Below, piece after piece: positions 49,702-58,563 of a DNA stretch of 64,000 bases. Below the pieces are notes generated by a model. The model ran no database searches. It was not told the origin of the DNA and saw only the letters and a list, made by a program, of their open reading frames with translations. Origin of the DNA: Lysinibacillus fusiformis (GTDB lineage: Bacteria > Bacillota > Bacilli > Bacillales_A > Planococcaceae); contig NZ_PDFK01000012.1 in the NCBI RefSeq assembly GCF_002845985.1, forward strand, positions 1 to 64,000. The letters are read 5' to 3'. A program made the position numbers and the translations under genes. Numbering within the stretch: position 1 is the stretch's first letter; each line of letters opens with the position of its first letter.

Positions 49702-50619
49702 ATGACAGTTACAAAGAATAATGTAAGATTCAATGCAAGGGGAATAAAGCTTGCTGGTATTTTATACTTACCGGGGAAAGCTAACGAAAAGGAATCAAAC
49801 CCTGCCATCGTTTGTGTACATCCAGGTAGTAGCTGTAAAGATCAAACAGCAGGTCTCTATGCTGAGAAGCTAGCAGAGTTAGGCTATGTCACAATTGCAT
49901 TTGATGCCTCCTATCAAGGAGAAAGTGAAGGAGAGCCTCGATATATAGAAGAACCAGCTGCACGTGTTGAAGATATTCGTTGTGCGGTAGATTACTTGAC
50001 TACACTTGCGTATGTAGATAAAAACCGTATTGGTGTCTTAGGGGTTTGTGCTGGAGGAGGTTATGCAGTGAATGCAGCAATGACAGAACGCCGCATTAAA
50101 GCGGTTGGTACAGTCGTTGGTGCAAATATTGGTCGATTAAATCGTGAAAGTGATCCTATTAAAGCGTTAGAGGCAATCGGTCAACAGCGTACTGCTGAAG
50201 CTCGGGGCGCCGAGTCCATGATAACAAATTGGATTCCTAAAAACCAAGCAGCGCTAGAGCAAGCTGGGATTACTGATATTGATATTATAGAAGCAGTTGA
50301 TTATTACACAACCCCAAGAGGTCAAAGTCCAAACTCTCCGAATAAGTTAAACTTTACAAGTATGGGATCTGTCATTGGTTTTGATGCTTTTCATTTAGTT
50401 GAGGAATTACTAACTCAGCCGTTACAAATTATTATTGGTAGTGTACAAGGGGCATTCGGGTCATATAAAGATGGTCATGAGCTATATAAAAGAGCAGCTT
50501 CACAGAATAAAGATTTACTTGTCGTTGAAGGGGCAAGTCACTATGATTTATACGATCAACCAGAACCTGTTCAAATTGCTGTTGAAAAATTAGCCACATT
50601 CTATAATGAGTATCTTTAA
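49702..50619 (+). CDS. alpha/beta hydrolase with cysteine nucleophile (dienelactone-hydrolase/YcjY-like)
   Basis: A 305-residue cytosolic hydrolase. Fold signatures are AIVCVHPGSSCKDQTAGLYAE (in part), AFDASYQGESEGEPR and the nucleophile elbow GVCAGGGYAV (about residues 114-123), with Cys instead of Ser, as in dienelactone hydrolases and YcjY-like proteins. The His is in GASHYDLY (about 280). ATG 49702 follows AAAGGTGG. It is divergent from the TetR gene, its likely repressor. The substrate is unknown. Confidence 0.84.
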   Translation: MTVTKNNVRFNARGIKLAGILYLPGKANEKESNPAIVCVHPGSSCKDQTAGLYAEKLAELGYVTIAFDASYQGESEGEPRYIEEPAARVEDIRCAVDYLTTLAYVDKNRIGVLGVCAGGGYAVNAAMTERRIKAVGTVVGANIGRLNRESDPIKALEAIGQQRTAEARGAESMITNWIPKNQAALEQAGITDIDIIEAVDYYTTPRGQSPNSPNKLNFTSMGSVIGFDAFHLVEELLTQPLQIIIGSVQGAFGSYKDGHELYKRAASQNKDLLVVEGASHYDLYDQPEPVQIAVEKLATFYNEYL

Positions 50620-50631
50620 CTAAAGCTATTA

Positions 50632-50691
50632 GTTGAACCGAACTCTCTATAGTAAGTACTATCAAAAGTGCTCCTATTCAATGTTCGGTTC
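50632..50691 (+). repeat. inverted repeat with long loop
   Basis: TTGAACCGAAC and GTTCGGTTCA are separated by about 40 bases, just after the hydrolase gene. It may be a weak terminator, but no T-run follows. Confidence 0.4.
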
Positions 50692-50720
50692 ATCTATCAT
50701 TAAAACGCAGGGATTACATT

Positions 50721-51932
50721 CTAAACAATCTCTTCCTTCAAACCCTCATAGGCAGACTTTGAATGCATAAATACATATAAAAGTAGAGAAATAAAAATAG
50801 CTAAGATACCAAATACAATACATACTAACTGTAGCGAAAGCCAGTCCGCTAATATGCCTAAAGCTAACGTAAAGACAATCTGTAGCATATTTACGCCCAT
50901 TGTGGAAACACTGCCGAAGCGACCCATAATGGCTGATGGCACACTCAATTGATAAAATGTACTGTATCCCGCATTACAAAATGACATACATATCCCTAAG
51001 GCAATAAAACTAATGGTCCCCATTGCTACATTCGGTGATAAATAAAATAAGGTGTAGCAAATCGTTGTCAAAAGCAGACCATAAATAATATATTGTCTAG
51101 TTGAAAACCTTTTAGCATACCGAGCAGCCATTGCTCCACCGATAATCGCCCCAATCCCTGCAATACTAACCATTACACCATATAGACTATCTGAGGCTTG
51201 TAAGTTCTGTTTAATAAATGTAGCTTCCTGTGAATCTAATGCAAAAGCAATCATTAAAGCACCTTGAAAATAGAGAAAAACTTTGGCAAAGGCTCGCTCC
51301 TTTTTAATATAGGCATAGACAATACCATAATCCTCTTTTAGCATCTGCCAGGTAAGCCGTTGTCGGTGCATGTCCTGACGACCGTCTACTACTGGAAGCT
51401 TGAAAATGGCCAATGCACATACAAAGAACGTTAAAGCATTAAACCAAATTGCTACGGATACATCTGATAAAGCAATGATAAACCCAGCCAGTGCAGGCCC
51501 AATTAAAAATGAACCTGAGCTAAACATTCCTAGAATGGCATTAAAGGATTGTTTATCTTTGTCTGGCACATATTTTGCAATATAATAGGTACTACTTGGT
51601 CCAAAAAAGCTACTCGCTATATTAGATAAAAATAATACGCCATAAATAAGCCAAATAGAAGACGTAAATGGTAACAATAAAATCAGTATCCCGCGAATGA
51701 TGTCACTATAGATCATTAATTTTTGTTTATTGGATCGATCAATAATAGAGCCTGCAAAAAAGCTGGTTAAAATACGAGCGATTGGCCCTACAATAAATAT
51801 ACTAGCCATGGCAGTAGGTGACTCTGTCAAATGCCAAACTAATAAATTGAGCGCAACAAGATTTACCCAATTTCCTAAATATGAAAAACCAAAGCCAAAC
51901 AGAATGAGACGATATTTCCTAATAATGCGCAT
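50721..51932 (-). CDS. MFS transporter (MFS_3 type)
   Basis: A 403-residue major facilitator of the MFS_3 (enterobactin-exporter/macrolide-efflux-like) group with about 12 helices. Segments FGFSYLGNWVNLVALNLLVW (about 13-32), a motif A-type loop IIDRSNKQKLMIYSD (about 62-76) and SVPSAIMGRFGSV are typical. ATG 51932 follows AGAAGGGAG. It is a single gene. The substrate could be a drug or siderophore; nothing in the context decides. Confidence 0.82.
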   Translation of the reverse strand: MRIIRKYRLILFGFGFSYLGNWVNLVALNLLVWHLTESPTAMASIFIVGPIARILTSFFAGSIIDRSNKQKLMIYSDIIRGILILLLPFTSSIWLIYGVLFLSNIASSFFGPSSTYYIAKYVPDKDKQSFNAILGMFSSGSFLIGPALAGFIIALSDVSVAIWFNALTFFVCALAIFKLPVVDGRQDMHRQRLTWQMLKEDYGIVYAYIKKERAFAKVFLYFQGALMIAFALDSQEATFIKQNLQASDSLYGVMVSIAGIGAIIGGAMAARYAKRFSTRQYIIYGLLLTTICYTLFYLSPNVAMGTISFIALGICMSFCNAGYSTFYQLSVPSAIMGRFGSVSTMGVNMLQIVFTLALGILADWLSLQLVCIVFGILAIFISLLLYVFMHSKSAYEGLKEEIV

Positions 51933-52038
51933 AGGTCTCCCTTCTAGCTCTCAAAAATAGATTTTTGGTCATTTTTTACATAAAAGTACTCTTTTAGACA
52001 ATCATATCTATTGAGGGATTTTGGTGCAACTAAAAATA

Positions 52039-52072
52039 GCAACCCTTAGCTAGGTCCATAGCTTTGGGTTGC
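52039..52072. terminator. intrinsic terminator
   Basis: GCAACCC and GGGTTGC, with the inner pair AGCTA/TAGCT, form a stem; the leftward transcript of the TraB/GumN gene meets a T-rich tract. Confidence 0.8.
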
Positions 52073-52087
52073 CTTTTTAGTTTTTCT

Positions 52088-53449
52088 TTATTGATAAAAT
52101 GGTTTTACATTGTATCCGCTTTTCTCCAAGTGATAGCGAATATTTTTATCGACTAGGAAGTGACCAGAACCAACTACAACAAAGTACTTACCTTCTTTTT
52201 CTTCAAGTACATTCATGATTTTCTTTGCCATTTGTTCATCACGTAAACCAAATAGCATTTTATTGAATTCTGATGATGTACCTTCCATTGCTTGGAAGCT
52301 TTTTGCGAACTCCTCAACATTCCCTTTATTCCAGCTTGTAAACCACTCTTTAAGAATTTTTGATTGATTTTCATCAGAAGGACTGATGATACTATCCAAC
52401 ACTGCGACTAATGACTGCTCCTGTGCTTCTGGTGATAATGCATCAAACATATCAACTTGTGCTTTTACTCCTTCTAATTCAATGACTGGCTTTTGTTGCA
52501 ACTGTGCATTCAATAAGAAGTATACATCAATACCATGCATCGTCATCTCTTGTGGCGTCAATCCAAAGGAATCGTCCATTGCCAGCATTGATAACGCACT
52601 AGATAGCATCCAAGGCTTTTGCATTGTCAGCTGATCCATCGGAAGATCGTAAAGCTTTGCAACTTGCTCAAGCTTTGCATATGTTTCTGGTGCCACAGCA
52701 TCTTTCAATGTTTTACCTTCTGTATACAGTGCCTTTTCTGAATAATATTCAAGTGCTTTTGTATCCAAAATATTTGCCTCAACTAATAGCGCATCCGATT
52801 CATTGAACGCTGTTACTAATTTTTTATCGAAAGGATATAAGTCTGGTGTGCCTAGATGGATGGATCCTAATAAGTACACAGTCGTATCCTCATCCTCTAC
52901 AACCCAGGCCACCCCCTTCGATCCTTGTTCTGCAAGGGCATATGTACTTTTAATGAAACGAACAGCTAGTATAACAGCCTGCTGTGTTGTTGCTTTTTTT
53001 TCTAAATGCAGTCCGTTTGGAGAACCTTGTAATATATTTTGTTCTTTCATAAATTGAATGGCATCTTTGCCAACAGGTAAATCATAGCGTGCTACGATAT
53101 TGTACATGCGCTTCACAATATCACCACGTGTATTATCGTTCTTTACACTCACTGGCTTGTATTGTTTATTTTCAGCTAAACCTAGAGTAGCAATTTTCTT
53201 TTCTGTCAAAGCTAGTAATTCATTTACTTTATCCACCGAAATTTCTTCAAGGAAACCATCGTAATACCATTCCATAGGGAAAATACCATATTTTTCTCCC
53301 TCATTTAATGTTTCAATAGCCCACGGACTAATCGATGGAACTTGAGGCTGTAATTGCTCTTCAGCATGAATCACAGGTACAACCGTTGTCAGCATTAACG
53401 AAGCACCAAGCAATACTGCACTTGTTCGTTTCATCATCTTTTTCATCAT
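52088..53449 (-). CDS. secreted TraB/GumN-family protein with SLH-like N-terminal region
   Basis: A 453-residue exported protein. A signal peptide (about 1-29, SAVLLGASLMLTTVVPVIHA) precedes a region of about 125 residues with SLH-like repeats (SPWAIETLNEGEKYGIFP, DIVKRMYNIVARYDL and a third copy ending in FIK). The TraB/GumN fold occupies about 180-450: VYLLGSIHLGTPDLYP with the first metal His, LLVEANI, and C-terminal FVVVGSGHFLVDK. Related Tiki-type members are metalloproteases. The likely start is ATG 53449 after AGGAGAG. It is probably surface-attached; its target is unknown. Confidence 0.83.
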   Translation of the reverse strand: MMKKMMKRTSAVLLGASLMLTTVVPVIHAEEQLQPQVPSISPWAIETLNEGEKYGIFPMEWYYDGFLEEISVDKVNELLALTEKKIATLGLAENKQYKPVSVKNDNTRGDIVKRMYNIVARYDLPVGKDAIQFMKEQNILQGSPNGLHLEKKATTQQAVILAVRFIKSTYALAEQGSKGVAWVVEDEDTTVYLLGSIHLGTPDLYPFDKKLVTAFNESDALLVEANILDTKALEYYSEKALYTEGKTLKDAVAPETYAKLEQVAKLYDLPMDQLTMQKPWMLSSALSMLAMDDSFGLTPQEMTMHGIDVYFLLNAQLQQKPVIELEGVKAQVDMFDALSPEAQEQSLVAVLDSIISPSDENQSKILKEWFTSWNKGNVEEFAKSFQAMEGTSSEFNKMLFGLRDEQMAKKIMNVLEEKEGKYFVVVGSGHFLVDKNIRYHLEKSGYNVKPFYQ

Positions 53450-53636
53450 ACTCTTTTCTCTCCTATCTCCTATTTTATGTATCAACACCGCTTGAAATTA
53501 TACCATATAAATAACAACTATATTATACTTAAATGTGAAAAAATTAACAAAATTGTATTACCATTAAAGTTATGTCGAAATAGTTATCTATAAGCTACGT
53601 AATGCGACGTAGTTAATGCCGTTCACGCAAATAAAT

Positions 53637-53668
53637 AAGACGATGACAGCTATTTATGTCATCGTCTT
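53637..53668 (-). terminator. intrinsic terminator
   Basis: AAGACGATGAC and GTCATCGTCTT form an 11-bp stem 14 bases after the stalk-domain gene's stop. Confidence 0.8.
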
Positions 53669-53681
53669 ACTTGTGTATAGT

Positions 53682-54374
53682 TTATTGAATAAATTTAGGA
53701 TCTAATATACCTAAACCACTACCTTCAAGTTCAAATTTCACTTTTGAAGCTCCATCTAAATTAACATGAACCTTTACCTTGTCTTTGATTGCTCCACTAT
53801 CATAAATCAATTTACCATCTGCGTAAATTTTCAAGAAACCTACTCCGAAAGAGTTAGCTGCTAACTTTTTAATTGGTGCCAAATTGGTTTCGAATCCTTT
53901 GTAATTTCCATTGGCTAAGTATTCCGCTGTATGGTCTTGAACAGCACCGCCCCCATGGTAACCACCAAGTTGATAAGAACGCTCAAACTTTTCACCCGTA
54001 TGAATTACGATAGAACTTGGATTATGGAACAATGGGTCCTCATCACGCCCAATAGGTTTTATATCTTTCAAAGAGGTGAATTGGGGAACCTCACCAATAT
54101 AAACGGATTTTGTTTTTCCGTCCCATGTTACCTTTTCACCTAAAGATTCCGCAACAAAGCGCATTGGAACATATATTGTACCTTGATAATTAAATCCAGA
54201 TTGACCTTTTTGCGGCACTTTTTCAACCTTATTGACATAGTAATTGATTGGATCCTGATACACGCTGATCTTTTTCAAGTCGCTTGCCGCTTCCGTAGTT
54301 GAGAAGTACGTAAACGTCAAACCTCCTAATATAAAAAATCCTAAATAACTTGTTATTATCAATAACTTCTTCAC
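53682..54374 (-). CDS. secreted stalk-domain protein (copper amine oxidase N-term-like)
   Basis: A 230-residue exported protein. A signal peptide (about 1-30, IITSYLGFFILGGLTFTYFS) is followed by a copper amine oxidase N-terminal-like stalk domain at about 40-95, recognisable by YQGTIYVPMRFVAESLGEKVTWDGKTKSVYIG (in part). Residues about 110-230 are beta-rich with GGYHGGGAVQDHTAEYL and VHVNLDGASKVKFELEGSG, like an NPCBM-type carbohydrate-binding module. ATG 54374 is the natural start. Likely function is cell-wall association; ligand unknown. Confidence 0.75.
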   Translation of the reverse strand: MKKLLIITSYLGFFILGGLTFTYFSTTEAASDLKKISVYQDPINYYVNKVEKVPQKGQSGFNYQGTIYVPMRFVAESLGEKVTWDGKTKSVYIGEVPQFTSLKDIKPIGRDEDPLFHNPSSIVIHTGEKFERSYQLGGYHGGGAVQDHTAEYLANGNYKGFETNLAPIKKLAANSFGVGFLKIYADGKLIYDSGAIKDKVKVHVNLDGASKVKFELEGSGLGILDPKFIQ

Positions 54375-54523
54375 AAAATCACTCCTTAAAATTAATATAG
54401 ATATATGTAATTATACCAGAAATTTCATATAAATTTTATACCAGGATATTTTTAAACAAACTTTTTTCTAGTAGTATTATTTTCTCTGTACTAGTTTATT
54501 TGTACGCTATTTGAATATTAATG

Positions 54524-54559
54524 GAAAAAACTCGAACCATAGCTAATGGATCGAGTTTT
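54524..54559 (-). terminator. intrinsic terminator
   Basis: Leftward AAAACTCGA and TCGAGTTTT form a stem followed by TTTTTCC, after the AraC-type gene. The loop itself contains CCATTAGCTATGG, a smaller palindrome. Confidence 0.8.
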
Positions 54560-54584
54560 ACAGCAATTTTATTTCTTCTGCTTA

Positions 54585-56246
54585 TCAAATAATGTTCTTT
54601 TTGAAAATAGATGGTAGCACATCTAACAACCGTTCACGTGTGATAGGGTCACAATGATTCCATGTAAAATCTACGAAATGAGTCTTACCAGGAGTTAACT
54701 TGGCTAAAGTGACGATCTGTGGACATTGAGTAATCGTTTGTAGTTCTTGAGGAGAAGCCAAGATAAAATTACGTTCTCCAGCATAGTGATTTATTTGATG
54801 CTGCTGGATTTCTATCCATGCTTGCCCTTGCTCAATTAGGTGCATTACTTTGGGAGTTGGACGGAAGCCAAGTGATTCATACAAGCTAGCAGCCAATCCG
54901 GTCTGACACATAACGTAAAATTTTACACCAAGCTTGAGATAAACCGTAGCCGTCTCTCCAGCAACATAAGCATCCACTAATTGCCTACGTACCATTCTTA
55001 CTTTGTCCTCATATGTAGTAATCCACTTCTCCGCCGCTTTACTCCGCTCAACTAGTTTAGCGATATATCGTAACCGCTCAAACAATCTAAACTTCTTGTC
55101 CAGTACAACAGTTGGAGCAAGCGCATCCAGTTCCTGCAAGTCTTGCGGATAATAGCTAAGCAATATGAACTCTGGCTGCAGCTGTGCTATTTTATCTGGA
55201 TCTGCCCAATCCCCGATACTATGAATATTTCGCAATTTATTGTGATAAACCACGTTATCTCTCATGATGGAGATGGCTGCTCCTATAGGGGGTATGCCTA
55301 GAACGAGTAATTCCCCAAGTGTAAATTTTCCATCAGTCACAATACGTGTTGCACTTGTAGGAACAAGAACCCTTCTACCCAGTGAATCAATAACTGTTCT
55401 TTCTGGCGTATGAAGATGAATGTTTGCATATTCACGTGGGGTGTTTCCAGTTAATTTATGAAAGCACCGACTGAAATAGTATTCATCTTTAAAACCAATT
55501 TGTCGAGCTATTTTGCTCAATGGATCGGTCGTATTACGTAGAAGTTCTTTTGCCTGATTTATACGTAAATGAGCCACATAATCAGTCGGCTTTTTGCCAG
55601 TCAACGTTTTAAACTTTTGACTATATTGCCATCTCACCATTCCAGCCATGTTAGCCAGTTGTTCTACTGTCAAGTCCTCATCATAGTGCTGTTCTATGTA
55701 CTGTACAGTTTTTTGAACCAATTGTATCTTTTCTTCATTCAACAACTCGTTAGCTTGCTCATCTAACTGGACCATCATAGCTAGTATCTGCTGAAGTCTA
55801 CCTTGCATCATCGCCATTCCTGATGTGGATAGAGAGGAACAAAACTGATTATTTATCCATGCTTCATTTCCTAATACTTGCTTGACTTGAGAAAATAACA
55901 GATTATAGGGATAACCACAAAGTAGGGGTGGATGGGCAACCTGATTCAACGTCATCCCTTCCACTTTAAAAGTTTCAAAGGTAAAGTGTGCCAGCTGTGC
56001 CTCTTTGTTACTTGATTCTACAGTGTAGCTTTGTGTAGGTAAAATTAGAACGCAGCTTCCTTGTCGTAGATCAATAGCCATTTTGTCTACATACAGCCGT
56101 ATGCCATGACTCAGTGCTATTAATAATGCGCATACATTTATTTCATTATCCTTTATTCCCTCATTGTAGCTACTAGCTAGCATTATTTGATCAACTTGAA
56201 ATCGTTCATAATGTTGTAGCCTAATATATAGGGGTGCTAGATTCAT
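54585..56246 (-). CDS. AraC-family regulator fused to siderophore-binding-protein domain (second copy)
   Basis: A 553-residue Btr-type protein: AraC sensor region (about 1-165), helix-turn-helix pair (about 175-275; TVEQLANMAGMVRWQYSQKFKTLTGKKPTDYVAHLR in part) and SBP-like domain (about 285-550; LGVPPIGAAIS-type opening as GIPPIGAAISIMRDN). ATG 56246 follows GGAGAG; an ATG at 56264 lacks it. A near-consensus Fur box at 56266-56284 overlaps its promoter region, so it is iron-repressed. It lies downstream of a Fur-boxed siderophore-binding lipoprotein gene, its probable target. Confidence 0.88.
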   Translation of the reverse strand: MNLAPLYIRLQHYERFQVDQIMLASSYNEGIKDNEINVCALLIALSHGIRLYVDKMAIDLRQGSCVLILPTQSYTVESSNKEAQLAHFTFETFKVEGMTLNQVAHPPLLCGYPYNLLFSQVKQVLGNEAWINNQFCSSLSTSGMAMMQGRLQQILAMMVQLDEQANELLNEEKIQLVQKTVQYIEQHYDEDLTVEQLANMAGMVRWQYSQKFKTLTGKKPTDYVAHLRINQAKELLRNTTDPLSKIARQIGFKDEYYFSRCFHKLTGNTPREYANIHLHTPERTVIDSLGRRVLVPTSATRIVTDGKFTLGELLVLGIPPIGAAISIMRDNVVYHNKLRNIHSIGDWADPDKIAQLQPEFILLSYYPQDLQELDALAPTVVLDKKFRLFERLRYIAKLVERSKAAEKWITTYEDKVRMVRRQLVDAYVAGETATVYLKLGVKFYVMCQTGLAASLYESLGFRPTPKVMHLIEQGQAWIEIQQHQINHYAGERNFILASPQELQTITQCPQIVTLAKLTPGKTHFVDFTWNHCDPITRERLLDVLPSIFKKNII

Positions 56247-56265
56247 AAGCAACTCTCCAACCATT

Positions 56266-56284
56266 GAAAATGATTCTCATTATC
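56266..56284 (-). promoter_or_regulatory. Fur box
   Basis: GAAAATGATTCTCATTATC matches the 19-bp Fur consensus (GATAATGATAATCATTATC) at all but three or four positions and lies just before the AraC-type gene. Confidence 0.85.
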
Positions 56285-56346
56285 GTTATTGTAACATATA
56301 ATGACCCTCTATCAACTATTGTTCGAGTATGTACTATTTTAAAATA

Positions 56347-56394
56347 CAAACAGTTTAAAAAATTGATTAGGTAAATACAATTTTTACTGTTTGT
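56347..56394 (-). terminator. intrinsic terminator of the binding-protein gene
   Basis: CAAACAGT...AAAAAATTG and CAATTTTT-ACTGTTTG form a stem of about 16 bp spanning the stop codon, followed leftward by TATTTT. Confidence 0.65.
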
Positions 56395-57382
56395 GCATCC
56401 ATTCTGGTAACTTTTTATACAATTGCTCCAAAGCTAATAAATTATCTGTATTCCATTCATTAGGAACAACATAAACATTTCCCTTTTTGACTGCAGGTAA
56501 AGTTCCCCATATTGGGCTTTGTAGTAGTCGATCCGCCTCTGCTTCACTTTCACCATCCTCTTGTACAATGACAAACAAATGATCACCAGCAAACTCTGGA
56601 AGCACCTCTTCGGAAACCTCAAGGAAAGATACCCCTTCTACATCAATAATATTCTTCTGTACAGCTGGTGGGACGGCAAAACCGTTTTCTCCATATATAA
56701 TGGCGCCAAAGTTACGATCGCCCATAACATAAAGTATTTTACCTAACTGGTAGAATACCGTTGCGGTCTCCCCTTTTGCTAATTGAAGCTTATCAAACAT
56801 TTCTTTAGATTGCGTTTCAAACTTAGCAATCATTTTACCCACTTCTTCCTGTTTACCCGAGATATTGCCCATCTCCTTTACACGTTCTGTATAAGGAAGA
56901 GCTGGGTTAAAGGGAATAGTCGTTGCGATTTTTGACAATTCCTCGTTAAGATTTGGATCGGACTTGTAATAACCATTAATAATCAGATCAGGTTTTAAAG
57001 TCAGAATCGTCTCTAAGTTAGCAGGATTTCCAATATCAACGATGCCTTCAAGTTTATCTCCATAGTAACTTGCAGGATCTTGAGGAAGATTATTACCAAC
57101 AAGGGGAATATCCATCGCCAAGAAATCACCCGTCGTCTGACCAATATAAACTACTCGTTTTGGATCTGCGGGTATTTCAACTTGTTCGCCTGTAATCGTT
57201 GTATATTGAACCGTTGTCTCACTTTCCTCTGCTTGCACATCAGATTGAGCTGTTTTCCCATTTTCCTTACCCTGCGCATCAGACGCACTGTCATTAGAAT
57301 TACTGCATGCCGATAGCATCAACAGTAACAGAAGGAAACTCCCTCCCCATAGTATAAATTGCTTTCGTAGAAGCTTTTTCAC
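56384..57382 (-). CDS. ferric-siderophore-binding lipoprotein
   Basis: A 332-residue lipoprotein of the FeuA/FhuD type ABC substrate-binding class. The signal peptide ends in the lipobox LMLSAC (about residue 24), and an Asp/Ser/Glu-rich linker follows. The binding fold covers about 60-330 (PKRVVYIGQTTGDFLAMDIPLVGNNL, in part; SPIWGTLPAVKKGNVYVVP at the end). GTG 57382 is the start, six bases after AAAGGGG; upstream in-frame codons have no site. It is preceded by a Fur box. No permease or ATPase is adjacent. The AraC-type gene downstream on the same strand is its likely regulator. Confidence 0.88.
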   Translation of the reverse strand: MKKLLRKQFILWGGSFLLLLLMLSACSNSNDSASDAQGKENGKTAQSDVQAEESETTVQYTTITGEQVEIPADPKRVVYIGQTTGDFLAMDIPLVGNNLPQDPASYYGDKLEGIVDIGNPANLETILTLKPDLIINGYYKSDPNLNEELSKIATTIPFNPALPYTERVKEMGNISGKQEEVGKMIAKFETQSKEMFDKLQLAKGETATVFYQLGKILYVMGDRNFGAIIYGENGFAVPPAVQKNIIDVEGVSFLEVSEEVLPEFAGDHLFVIVQEDGESEAEADRLLQSPIWGTLPAVKKGNVYVVPNEWNTDNLLALEQLYKKLPEWMHKQ

Positions 57383-57414
57383 ATTTATTACCCCTTTCCT
57401 TTTTATCTTTAATT

Positions 57415-57433
57415 GAAAATGATTATCATTTAC
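57415..57433 (-). promoter_or_regulatory. Fur box
   Basis: GAAAATGATTATCATTTAC carries the AATGATTATCATT core of the Fur consensus and lies about 35 bp before the binding-protein start. Confidence 0.87.
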
Positions 57434-57699
57434 AGCACTATTATAGTTTGTATGAAAAGGGTAAACAATGGAAAAAACGCAATGATTTATTTGGATAAAT
57501 GTCAATAGCTTCTCCCAAATAAGCACGTTCTCTTATTTCACTTATTAAGTAACAGAAAGAAGTTTTACATTTATTTAATTATCTCTACACAGCCGTGTTT
57601 AATGACAATAACCCAGAAGAGTTTCAATAAAGTTAGATACTAATGCGCAAACAGCAATAAGATTATTCAATTCAAATTTGATAAAAAATCTTGGGTTTT

Positions 57700-58188
57700 C
57701 TATTTAATTTCCTCAGCCAGCTCCAAAATAATTCCTTCTGGTCCGCGAACGTAGCATAATTTATAAGCATTTTCATAGTTAGATATCTCACCAATTAGTT
57801 CTGCGCCTTTCTTTGTCAATTTGGTAACAAGGGCTTCAATATCTTCAACAGCAAAGGCAATATGCTGGATACCCAGCGTATTTGCTAAAGGATGCCGTAT
57901 CCCTATTTCATTTGTTGGCGCGTTAAATTTTACTAGTTCAATATTTGTATCACCATCTGGCGTTCGCAACATTACTATTTCTAAATTTGCGTCACTATCC
58001 GATAGTCGCCATATTGCCGTTTCCTCTTTAACGTCTTGAAGCCCTATTATCCGCTCCATCCTCTTTACCCACTCACCCTCCACTTTTCCTTCCCCTAGCA
58101 TCTCAAGGCCAAATTCAAGGAAAAATGCTTTTGCTGCTGGAAGATCATTGACGATTATCCCCACATGATCGATCTTACGGATTTTCAT
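57700..58188 (-). CDS. VOC-family protein (glyoxalase/methylmalonyl-CoA epimerase-like)
   Basis: A 162-residue single-chain VOC protein with two beta-alpha-beta-beta-beta modules. Typical segments are RKIDHVGIIVNDLPAAKAFFLEFGL (in part; first metal His near residue 6), IQHIAFAVEDIEALVTKL and the C-terminal GPEGIILELAEE. The length and DHVGIIVND opening recall methylmalonyl-CoA epimerases and glyoxalases, but substrate assignment is not possible. ATG 58188 follows GAAAGGTGG. It is a single gene, with a 173-base feature-poor gap on its right-to-left exit. Confidence 0.8.
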   Translation of the reverse strand: MKIRKIDHVGIIVNDLPAAKAFFLEFGLEMLGEGKVEGEWVKRMERIIGLQDVKEETAIWRLSDSDANLEIVMLRTPDGDTNIELVKFNAPTNEIGIRHPLANTLGIQHIAFAVEDIEALVTKLTKKGAELIGEISNYENAYKLCYVRGPEGIILELAEEIK

Positions 58189-58452
58189 ATTTCATACCAC
58201 CTTTCTCCTAATTTTAATAATTTCTTTTTGATTGTTGAATAGCTTTTCCCCTATACTCAACAAACTATCCACCATTGGCAAATATCTATAACTAACATGA
58301 ACTAATAATCCTAAGTCTTAATCTTTTTCATCGTATATTTATGATAGTCCTTTTTACGAACAAAAACGTTTTTCTGAAACAACTCCATAGACCTTAAACA
58401 TCTAATTTTTGATTAAGGGTGGTTTTAGAATCTTTTCATTTCCTCCAATAAC

Positions 58453-58486
58453 AATCTACAAAAGAAGCCCATTACTTTTGTAGATT
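58453..58486. terminator. hairpin in the 58189-58563 gap
   Basis: AATCTACAAAAG and CTTTTGTAGATT form a perfect 12-bp stem about 80 bases beyond the citrate-transporter stop, its likely terminator. The rest of this 375-base gap is AT-rich with no ORF bearing a ribosome site; the VOC gene promoter should lie near its left end. Confidence 0.7.
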
Positions 58487-58563
58487 TAATACAGATAAAC
58501 AATTTTTCACTTGATCATCTCTTTAACCCCATGGACAATAGATTTTAAACTTATTTTGTTAAT

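Noticed and set aside
50632..50691. Terminal inverted repeats of a small mobile element
   Set aside because: The 40-base interval between the GAACCGAAC arms has no coding content, no target duplication is visible and no other copy occurs in the window.
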